In this document: positions 1 through 5,934 of the stretch, piece by piece
How positions within the stretch are numbered: the first letter of the stretch is position 1
Layout of the letters: each line of letters opens with the position of its first letter
Origin: CAYVQZ01 sp964453435
GTDB lineage: Bacteria; Abyssobacteria; SURF-5
Assembly (NCBI GenBank): GCA_964453435.1
Contig: CAYVQZ010000076.1
Coordinates: 1 to 17,633 of the forward strand
Length of the DNA stretch: 17,633 nucleotides
Direction of reading: 5' to 3'
Notes under the pieces: generated by a model
What the model was told of the DNA's origin: nothing
Seen by the model: the letters and a program-made list of their open reading frames with translations, nothing else
Database searches by the model: none
Translations under genes and position numbers: made by a program

Positions 1-18
1 CTAGTTTCCTTGTTCACC

Positions 19-1282
19 CTATTCTCGGTAAAATAATAATCCATATAGTCTCGGGGCGCCAAAAACCCAACTCTCCAGGGTGAGCTTGCGTCTTTGTATA
101 GTCCAAGTCCGATAGCCATACTGTTTCGGACGTACAGCAGTCGCCACGCCATAATCGTAATGAAACCCTTGGCGCCTATCGTAGCAGAGGTATCTGGGCC
201 TGGTCTTTTTTTCCTGAGAACCATGCCTGGACCTCTTATACAAGCAGAATCCAAATCCTGGATATCCGGCTATGGCATACAAATTCCAGGGTCCCCAATC
301 ACCCAAAATTACTGCGCTTCTTTCCGTATCCCACCCAAACCAACTGCACCAGAGGCCCATGGGCTCAATAAGCATGAGTGGATTATTTACAACATAGACA
401 TATAGGTTTGCAGAATAAACAGGGTCCCGACTCAAAAACCTCCCCGTTTCCGCATCATAATACCGAGCCCGGTAGTAATAGAGCCCCGTATTGGCGTCAT
501 ACTCCCGGCCGGTGTAAGTGAAAGCATTTTTTATGCTCCCTGACTGCTGCACAATCGACCCGAAGGCATCGTACCGGTATGACTGGACGATATTGCCACC
601 AGCATCCGTCAGTTCCGTAACCGAACCAAGCGCGTCGGTGTGATAGCAGTATGTCTGCCCGTCGCGTGTCATAGAGATTGGATTATCGATGCCGGGGCCC
701 TGGAAATAGCTCACGAGCAGGTTTCCCAGATCGTCATACTTGGCGATCTGGTTCTCGCCGTCGTATATTACGACGCTGGCGAGCCTTCGGCCTTGGGAAT
801 CGTATTCGTATTCGTGGTCCGTCGGAGCGGGCACGGTCAACTGAGCGGCGTTCGAGACATAAATCCAGTAGCCCTTTCCCGGCTCGAACTTCACCAGCGC
901 GCTGCCCGGCTCGCCGACCGCGTAGTATTCCCACGGCTCGACCCCGTTAAGCGGGTCGTAGCCCCCACGCCACCAGTTCCGGGTCCGACGCCAGGCCCTC
1001 CAGCGCGCCGCTCGTCGTTCTTTCGACGATCGTGGTCCAGCCGACCAGGTTCCAGCCCGGCTCGAGCGAGAGCTGCCGGTCGGCGGCAATCGGAGTTCCG
1101 CTCACCGTGAGCACCGCGTCCTGTGTCATGTAGATATAGTAGAGTCCGCCCCACGGTTGCAAATCCGTGCTTCGGGGGCAGTCCCCCAATCTACGAATCC
1201 CCAAAAAACGGGGGATTCCGTAATTGGGTACAGCCCCCTTCGCTGGCTCCTCGGTAACGTGACAATCGTGAGACAGATTCAT
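19..1282 (-). pseudogene. Truncated, frameshifted RHS-repeat protein, C-terminal cassette
   Basis: RHS/YD-repeat proteins are large secreted or surface proteins whose conserved core ends in a variable C-terminal tail. The core is clear here: YYYRARYYDAETGRFLSRDP, then NLYVYVVNNP and a degenerate boundary motif IEPMGL (usually DPxGL). A ~110-residue tail of no recognised family follows, ending at the TAG at 19-21. Upstream are two repeats of a WNLVGW / GYWIYV type (GLYYIYMTQDAVLTV, then GKGYWIYVSNAAQLTV). The reading frame changes at a run of five Gs (plus-strand C run 961-965). Removing one G joins ELVAWG to YDPLNGVEPWEYY smoothly. The N-terminal part of the protein is absent: upstream of about 1165 the open frame runs through a dispersed repeat and then into an unrelated short leader. 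I chose ATG 1282 because AGGG stands six bases before it; a TTG at 1345 is also open. Either a pseudogene or an assembly error at the homopolymer. Confidence 0.8.
1172..1224 (-). repeat. Dispersed ~53 bp repeat, copy 1
   Basis: Read on the minus strand it begins ATTACGGAATCCCCC, has TTTTGGGGATTCGTAGA in the middle and ends GGGGGACTGCCCCCGA. Copy 2 (13337-13389, plus strand) has the same length and matches with about four substitutions and two compensating one-base indels. The end is a near-palindrome (GGGGGACTGCCCCC). Just outside the start lies a second GC-rich half-palindrome, GGGGGCTGTACCC. It lies inside the open frame that leads into the RHS fragment, encoding GIPRFLGIRRLGDCPR, which is not RHS sequence. 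Confidence 0.8.
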
Positions 1283-1359
1283 AGTACACCCTGTCCGACC
1301 GATGCTCGAAAGGTGGCTGAACCTCGGATTCGCGGGGTCATACAAAGTCTGATAAAACT

Positions 1360-1387
1360 ATTATATCATCAGTGAAGGCCTTGTCAA
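1360..1387 (-). promoter_or_regulatory. Sigma-70 promoter facing the RHS fragment
   Basis: On the minus strand TTGACA (1387-1382) is followed after 16 bases by TATAAT (1365-1360). Both hexamers are perfect consensus. Transcription would start near 1353, giving a leader of about 70 bases to ATG 1282. It is divergent from the promoter at 1426-1454, with 38 bases between the two -35 boxes. Confidence 0.75.
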
Positions 1388-1417
1388 TAGAAATAATTAG
1401 CCGAGAGAAATAAGCGT

Positions 1418-1440
1418 GGCGCGGCTTGACAAGCCGCGCC
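1418..1440. promoter_or_regulatory. Perfect 10-3-10 palindrome over the -35 box (candidate operator)
   Basis: GGCGCGGCTT, loop GAC, AAGCCGCGCC is an exact inverted repeat. The centre of the palindrome supplies the TTGACA -35 box of the downstream promoter. No T-tract follows, so a terminator role is less likely than a repressor site. It could nevertheless be a bidirectional hairpin; the binding protein is unknown. Confidence 0.55.
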
Positions 1441-1454
1441 GGAGACTCTATAAT
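1426..1454 (+). promoter_or_regulatory. Consensus sigma-70 promoter of the deacetylase-family gene
   Basis: TTGACA (1426-1431), 17-base spacer, TATAAT (1449-1454). This is a perfect match with optimal spacing. The in-frame ATG at 1453 overlaps the -10 box, so it cannot be the start of a transcript from this promoter. Transcription should begin near 1461. Confidence 0.8.
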
Positions 1455-1545
1455 GAAAAGCAGATTTGACTGGCTGGCCAGTATAAGCGACGGCGGAAGC
1501 TACCACCCCTGCTTCCGCCCCTCGAAAAACTCCGTCGACATCCTA

Positions 1546-2457
1546 ATGACTGTCATCGTTTATTCCAACGACTACTACTGCGACATCGGCGCGCATGTGT
1601 TCCCCTCGCAGAAATACCGCCTGGTCTATGAAAAACTCGGAGCCGAAGGAAAACTCGCAGGCGCGCGCGTGTTGGCGCCGCAGCTGCCGACGCATGAGGA
1701 ACTGCGACTGGTTCACACGGAGAAATATCTCGATGACGTTCTGAACGCCCGGCTCACGCCTGCGACATTCAGTTCGGAACTGCCGGTCAGGAAAGATATA
1801 ATCGACGCGTTTCTTTTGAACACCGGGGGCACACTCGTCGCAGCCGAAAGCGCCGCGGAAACGAAACGCGCCGTCAACCTCGGCGGCGGGTTCCATCACG
1901 CATTTGCGGATCATGCCGAGGGATTCTGTTTTTTCAACGATGTCGCTATCGCCTGCAGGAAGCTTCTGAAGGAGGGAAAAGCGGGCCGCATCGCCGTGGT
2001 AGATTGCGACCTGCACCAGGGCAACGGGACCGCCTTCATTTTTCGGGACGAGCCGAACGTGTTCACATTTTCGATTCACCAAGAACACAACTATCCGATA
2101 AAGCAGCAGAGCGACCTCGACATTGGGCTCGAGGACGGTGTCGGCGACGAGGAGTACCTGAGGAGGCTCGGCAAGGCGGTCGACCGCATCCGGCGCGAGT
2201 TCGCGCCCGACTTCGTCTTCTATCTTGCGGGCACCGACCCCTTCTTCGCCGACCAGCTTGGCGCTCTCGAGCTCACGCACGAGGGATTCCGCAAACGCGA
2301 CGACCTTGTGATCGGTTCGTTCTCCGGGGACGGAACGCCGGTGTGCGCTCTTCTCGCGGGCGGCTACTCGCGCAATGTCGACGACACGGTTCAGATTCAC
2401 TACAACACCTGCCTGCGGATGCTTTCCGACAATAACGGCTATAACCCGCCGTTATAA
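1546..2457 (+). CDS. Histone deacetylase family (AcuC/HDAC11-like) hydrolase
   Basis: Zn-dependent arginase/deacetylase-fold enzyme that removes acyl groups from acetyl-lysine, acetyl-polyamine or similar amides in the cytoplasm. The catalytic set is complete, numbering from ATG 1546 (303 aa): the His pair in GGGFHHA (H117/H118), metal ligands D155 and H157 in DCDLHQGNG, the third metal ligand D231 in AGTDPFF, and the transition-state tyrosine Y274 in AGGYS. The length and the AGTDP motif fit the short bacterial class IV-like group rather than classical AcuC. An upstream in-frame ATG (1453) and TTG (1426) fall inside the promoter, and homology begins at MTVIVYSNDYY, so 1546 is chosen. It lacks a strong Shine-Dalgarno sequence. 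The gene looks monocistronic and divergent from the RHS fragment. A 7-bp inverted repeat (2432-2455) overlaps the stop codon. The physiological substrate is unknown. Confidence 0.9.
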   Translation: MTVIVYSNDYYCDIGAHVFPSQKYRLVYEKLGAEGKLAGARVLAPQLPTHEELRLVHTEKYLDDVLNARLTPATFSSELPVRKDIIDAFLLNTGGTLVAAESAAETKRAVNLGGGFHHAFADHAEGFCFFNDVAIACRKLLKEGKAGRIAVVDCDLHQGNGTAFIFRDEPNVFTFSIHQEHNYPIKQQSDLDIGLEDGVGDEEYLRRLGKAVDRIRREFAPDFVFYLAGTDPFFADQLGALELTHEGFRKRDDLVIGSFSGDGTPVCALLAGGYSRNVDDTVQIHYNTCLRMLSDNNGYNPPL

Positions 2458-2522
2458 ACGACCATCCCATTTCCAGACGGCACTTGTCACTGATCTCTCC
2501 TTCTGCGACAAGCGGGTGCCGA

Positions 2523-2552
2523 TTGACAAAGAGTATTTCTGTCGTTTAGGAT
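2523..2552 (+). promoter_or_regulatory. Probable sigma-70 promoter for tag and the GT-C gene
   Basis: TTGACA (2523-2528) is perfect. After 18 bases comes TAGGAT (2547-2552), four of six matches to the -10 consensus. The leader to ATG 2626 would be about 70 bases. Confidence 0.5.
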
Positions 2553-2625
2553 TTGTGGAAATGCGGGGGAGGATTGCCTTCGCGGCGGCGATACGAGCAT
2601 TCATCGGAACCACGCTGGGTTTGCC

Positions 2626-3141
2626 ATGATTCGTCAAAAACAACGTTGCTCATGGGCGGTCAACGACCCGCTTCTGATCGAGTATCACGACACGGAATGG
2701 GGCGAACCGCTCGACAACGACAATGAGCTTTTCGAGAGGCTCACCCTGGAGGTCTTCCAGGCGGGGTTAAGCTGGCGACTGATTCTGCATAAGAGGGCGG
2801 CTCTGAACGAGGCGTTTTCAAATTTCTTTATCGAGCGGGTCGCTTCGTTCACAGAAAGAGATATCAAGCGGCTTCTGAACGACGAACGAATCATCCGGAA
2901 CCGGAAGAAGATAGAAGCAACGATAGAAAACGCCAGACGACTGAGGGAGATAATCAAGGAGCACGGTTCTTTTGCCGCGTATATCGACAGTTTACCCCGC
3001 ACCCGCAATGAGGTATTCAGGGAACTGAAAAAACGGTTTTGCTTCATGGGTCCGAAAGTGGCCGAGAGTTTCTTGCAGAGCATCGGAAAGCTCGACGGAG
3101 TGCACGAGCCCGGCTGCTACAAAATGGGGATTGACCGTTGA
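2626..3141 (+). CDS. tag: DNA-3-methyladenine glycosylase I
   Basis: Base-excision repair enzyme that cuts 3-methyladenine from alkylated DNA. The 171-residue protein follows the Tag family from end to end: RCSW near the N-terminus, YHDTEWG, LEVFQAGLSW, IIRNRKKIEA and a C-terminal HEPGC. The helix-hairpin-type glycosylase Zn site is intact (C8, H21, H160, C164). The substrate-pocket pair E42 and W50 has the eight-residue spacing of E38/W46 in the E. coli enzyme. The protein is slightly shorter than E. coli Tag (187 aa), lacking only a C-terminal tail. Its stop codon overlaps the TTG of the next gene (TTGA), so a DNA-repair gene and a membrane glycosyltransferase appear to be co-transcribed, an odd pairing. 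Confidence 0.93.
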   Translation: MIRQKQRCSWAVNDPLLIEYHDTEWGEPLDNDNELFERLTLEVFQAGLSWRLILHKRAALNEAFSNFFIERVASFTERDIKRLLNDERIIRNRKKIEATIENARRLREIIKEHGSFAAYIDSLPRTRNEVFRELKKRFCFMGPKVAESFLQSIGKLDGVHEPGCYKMGIDR

Positions 3142-4862
3142 AGTCAGAGGCGCCGAGGCCGACTGGCGACCCGACAGAATCGGTGACTCGGAATACCGAG
3201 CGTCCCTCTCTCCCATCGCGAGGCGTCACACTGTTTGTTCTCGTCTGGTTCATGTTTGTCACGAAGGCTCTCCTGTATATTTCCGTCACACCCATGTGGG
3301 AGGGTTTCGATGAATTATTCCATTTCGCATATGTCGAATCATTGGCGTCCACCCATTCGCTGCCTGCATGGGGCGAGACCTTTATCCACTCGGAGATCGC
3401 GGAATCGACAGCATATCTTCCGCTGGCGGGTTTGATGCCCCGCCTTGTTGCGGGGTCAGAAAAACTCTCGCATCGGGAATACTGGGCGATGGACAGGGAA
3501 AAACGGGAGAGCATGAAAGAGAAGTTGTTCGGGCTTCAGGCAAGTTCGGAGGCCCGGTCAACCTCGGACGTCCCTCTGTATCAGGTTCAACATCCGCCGT
3601 TGTATTACGCGCTCTGCGCAATTATCTACAAGGTGACGGACAACATGAGCCTGGTCTCCAAGGTCTTTATTCTGCGCCTTTTCTCTGTGCTGCTGGCCTC
3701 CACCTGCGTGATTGCGGCCGCATTCTTGCTAAACGAAACAGACATTCCCTTTGCGCCCGTTTTCGCCGGACTGGTTGCTCTGTTGCCCGGCCTTTACATC
3801 GACATCGGGCGCGTCGGCAACGACAGCGCGGGGGTTGCCCTGTTCGCGTTCCTGTTTCTCGGCATGGCGCGCTTCGCGAGGAATCCGTCGCCGGGCCGCG
3901 TCGCCCTCGTGGGAGTAACGCTTGGAGCTGGCCTGCTGACAAAAGCGTATTTTTTGACCGCGCTCCCCGCTCTCGCGCTGTTTTCGATTTTCCTGGCATA
4001 CACGCAAAGGGACCGGAAGCGAAAGTTTGTCCAAAATATGGTCGCCGCCTTGCTCATCGCCATTGCGGTGGGTGGCTGGTGGTACGTGAGGAATTATCAG
4101 CTTTACGGGACGTTCTCCGGTTTGCAGGAGAGCCTGCATTTCCCGACCGTGGGAATGGCGGAGCGCGCAAAGGCCGCATTTGAAATTTCATGGACGCTGG
4201 TTTTGAAATATCTTTTCGTCACTTTTGCCTGGATCAGCGGATGGAGCTTTATTCAACTGCCGAAGGTCGCATACGTCCCGTTCGTGATTCTCTTTTTGAT
4301 CGCATTGGTGGGGGTCGCCAGATACGCCATCGAATGGAGGACAAACCGGCTGCGGTCGGAGCGGATGAGCGGCGTTCCGGAGGCTGCGATGCTGTTCGTG
4401 GCATGTTTTGCGATCGGAATCGCTTACCACCGGGTCAATGCGTACGCGACCGTTCAGCACATGGGAGGTCCGGGCGGTTGGTACCTGTATGCGCTTGTCG
4501 TTCCGATAAGCTTTCTCCTCTCGCTGGGCATTTGGAGTATCGACCCGAAACGCGCGCTATGGGTCTTCGCTGCTTTCTTCGCGACAATCGGCGCCGTTGA
4601 AGCCTACGGTCTCGTCTTTGTCTTGATTCCGTACTACACCGGTGTTGCGGTATCCGCAAACGGCTGGGGCGTCAGAGTTCTTGAGCCGTGGACCGGTGTT
4701 CTTTCTCCTGAGATTCTGGGGCGTGTTGCGTACACCAAGCCCGAGGCAATAACCCCGTTTTTCATCGGCGTTCTTGCTGGCTTATGCTGCGTGTTCGAGC
4801 TGGCGGTTCTGGGACTCATAGCCTGGCCCCGAACCGACAGCGGAACACCAAGGCATGCATGA
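3138..4862 (+). CDS. GT-C fold membrane glycosyltransferase (PMT/ArnT/DUF2142-like)
   Basis: A 574-residue polytopic membrane protein. After a ~30-residue polar N-terminus and the first hydrophobic helix (about 31-50) comes MWEGFDELFHFAYVE. Its acidic pair D58-E59 sits where GT-C enzymes place the catalytic/metal Asp in the first periplasmic loop. HPPLYY (152-157) is another signature of the GT39/DUF2142 type. About ten hydrophobic stretches follow. By family analogy it would move a sugar from a polyprenyl-phosphate donor to a lipid, protein or glycan outside the cytoplasmic membrane. The start is TTG 3138, overlapping the tag stop codon; the next in-frame ATG would remove the first membrane helix. 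Donor and acceptor cannot be inferred. Confidence 0.75.
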   Translation: MKSEAPRPTGDPTESVTRNTERPSLPSRGVTLFVLVWFMFVTKALLYISVTPMWEGFDELFHFAYVESLASTHSLPAWGETFIHSEIAESTAYLPLAGLMPRLVAGSEKLSHREYWAMDREKRESMKEKLFGLQASSEARSTSDVPLYQVQHPPLYYALCAIIYKVTDNMSLVSKVFILRLFSVLLASTCVIAAAFLLNETDIPFAPVFAGLVALLPGLYIDIGRVGNDSAGVALFAFLFLGMARFARNPSPGRVALVGVTLGAGLLTKAYFLTALPALALFSIFLAYTQRDRKRKFVQNMVAALLIAIAVGGWWYVRNYQLYGTFSGLQESLHFPTVGMAERAKAAFEISWTLVLKYLFVTFAWISGWSFIQLPKVAYVPFVILFLIALVGVARYAIEWRTNRLRSERMSGVPEAAMLFVACFAIGIAYHRVNAYATVQHMGGPGGWYLYALVVPISFLLSLGIWSIDPKRALWVFAAFFATIGAVEAYGLVFVLIPYYTGVAVSANGWGVRVLEPWTGVLSPEILGRVAYTKPEAITPFFIGVLAGLCCVFELAVLGLIAWPRTDSGTPRHA

Positions 4863-4946
4863 GCCCGACATGCGTTGAATTACTGAATGGTGGAGGAAAA
4901 GAAAAAGTATTATCGAATATCGCAGAGATAAATAAGGAGAAACGGA

Positions 4947-5005
4947 CTAAGGGAGAGTGGCAGCGGGGCCTGTTTGAGCGCACCGACCCCGCTGGCCACG
5001 CTTAG
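4947..5005. repeat. Long imperfect hairpin, unknown role
   Basis: Three stacked pairings: CTAAG with CTTAG (5 bp), GTGGC with GCCAC (5 bp, one bulged G) and AGCGGGG with CCCCGCT (7 bp), around an 18-base loop. No T-tract follows on either side, so it is not a typical Rho-independent terminator. Short GCATGCA motifs occur just after it (5013, 5030). It could be the folded end of a mobile or REP-like element, or an RNA structure in the 3' region of the GT-C transcript. Confidence 0.45.
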
Positions 5006-5075
5006 GGAGAAGGCATGCATCGGGAGGAAGCATGCACTGGGCGCAATTTCAAAGCTCCTACAAACCGAAAATCCT

Positions 5076-5291
5076 TCAACTTGCCGGTATCCTCGCTTGT
5101 CTCTGTTGGAATATGGAACAGTCGTGATAATTGAATTTCGTACATATCTCTGAAACTATATTATCGGTCGGCACATGAACGCGACCGTCTTTGGCATGAC
5201 AGGAAGGAACCGGCCACTGGGTAATATAAGGACAAATATTGCCCTTCTTTCTTGTAGCCTCCGCGCTTCTTCCCACTACGTGCTCACTCAT
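5076..5291 (-). CDS. Small four-cysteine protein, function unknown
   Basis: A 71-residue reading frame that I do not recognise confidently. It contains NICPYITQWPVPSCHA and later VSEICTKFNYHDCSIF, giving four cysteines at C20, C31, C50 and C58 and suggesting a Zn or Fe-S site. The CPY...PVxxC...C...Y..C pattern resembles short cysteine-cluster proteins of environmental Proteobacteria, but no family name is claimed. It starts 26 bases after the stop codon of the thiamine-binding gene on the same strand, so the two are likely one transcript. GTG 5300 is an alternative start; neither has a strong ribosome binding site. No signal peptide or membrane segment is seen. Confidence 0.5.
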   Translation of the reverse strand: MSEHVVGRSAEATRKKGNICPYITQWPVPSCHAKDGRVHVPTDNIVSEICTKFNYHDCSIFQQRQARIPAS

Positions 5292-5317
5292 CAAACTCAC
5301 GCGCTTTCTAGTCCGCC

Positions 5318-5551
5318 CTACGAATGGATGTGGACTGTTGTTACGGTGCCTGACCCCACTTCTTCCTTCTTCTGCACGTAGTCATGACACTGCCGAAGAA
5401 AGTTCATGGCGGCATCCCATTCGCCCTCGATAACCGTGACGGGCGGAAAATGTTCTATCAGTTGCAAACCAGTGTCCGGCGCCAAATCCTTTGCATAAGA
5501 CGAAAAACCGTTACCACCCTTCTCAGACGTGAACACGATTTCAAACAGCAT
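5318..5551 (-). CDS. MTH1187/YkoF-like thiamine-binding protein (DUF77 type), short
   Basis: Proteins of this family are small cytoplasmic ferredoxin-fold homo-oligomers that bind thiamine or its pyrimidine moiety. The 77-residue product begins MLFEIVF and contains GLQLIEHFPPVTVIEGEWDA followed by LRQCHDYV and GTVTTVHIH. These match the family pattern: an MxFE start, then T-V-I/V-EGEWDEVM, then a CH helix, then V-T-x-I-x-I in the last strand. It ends where relatives (about 95-100 aa) continue with IDDR, so the C-terminus is trimmed. ATG 5551 is chosen because GAGG stands eight bases upstream; the frame stays open to 5713, but that extension looks non-coding. I see no TPP-riboswitch-like CTGAGA/ACCTGA pair upstream. 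Confidence 0.6.
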   Translation of the reverse strand: MLFEIVFTSEKGGNGFSSYAKDLAPDTGLQLIEHFPPVTVIEGEWDAAMNFLRQCHDYVQKKEEVGSGTVTTVHIHS

Positions 5552-5934
5552 CTTATTTTCCTCGCTGATTTCCCTGTTGACTCGTTTCGTATCCCGATGT
5601 GGAAGGTTCGTTTGTGCGTCGCTTATAAAATTATTATCGCAACTATTTTGCCAACCTTTATGACCTTCGACTCCTGTCGTCTTATCTTCATACCCTGGTT
5701 GAGGTTGCGACAACTTTCACAGGGCGTCGTACCGTGTATGGCCTCTTACCATTGACGACAAAAATGACGCGTTATGCCGTCATTTATCTCGTAAGCCTAA
5801 CTATTTAAATATATTATACATCTCTGAAAAGAATGGCAGCAACGACAATAATGGCGTAATGAGTTATCCCAATGATTAAGTTTGGAGGTCGAGCTGAGGA
5901 CGGGAAGCCTCGGGGAGGAAGAGTTTCCCAAAAA
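5552..5934. other. 383 bp gap, mostly AT-rich, no convincing gene
   Basis: The stretch lies between the response regulator stop and the thiamine-binding gene, both on the minus strand. It holds the candidate terminator at 5762-5785 and an AT-rich tract around 5800-5822. TTGGCA followed by TTTTATAAG near 5652-5625 could serve as a weak minus-strand promoter, but its spacing is poor. No conserved reading frame was recognised. Confidence 0.5.
5762..5785 (-). terminator. Candidate terminator downstream of the response regulator
   Basis: AAATGACG, eight-base loop, CGTCATTT is an exact 8-bp inverted repeat. On the minus strand the right arm runs into TTTTT. The stem is rather AT-rich and lies about 150 bases past the stop codon, so the call is tentative. 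Confidence 0.35.

Noticed and set aside
1453..1545. Upstream ATG start for the deacetylase-family gene
   Set aside because: The ATG overlaps the TATAAT -10 box, and the extra 31 residues do not match the family.
1543..2400. 285-codon open frame on the minus strand
   Set aside because: It is antisense to the deacetylase-family gene, whose catalytic motifs are complete; its translation shows no family features.
2432..2455. Terminator after the deacetylase-family gene
   Set aside because: ATAACGG/CCGTTAT forms a 7-bp stem over the stop codon, but the loop is large and no T-tract follows.
2452..2643. 63-codon minus-strand frame between the deacetylase gene and tag
   Set aside because: No recognisable motif and no ribosome binding site; the region is better explained as the tag promoter and leader.
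5334..5360. GTGCCTGACCCC motif resembling a dispersed mobile-element sequence
   Set aside because: It encodes the GSGT part of the thiamine-binding-like protein, and no second copy is present in the window.
5552..5934. TPP riboswitch upstream of the thiamine-binding-like gene
   Set aside because: The conserved CTGAGA and ACCTGA segments could not be found on the minus strand.
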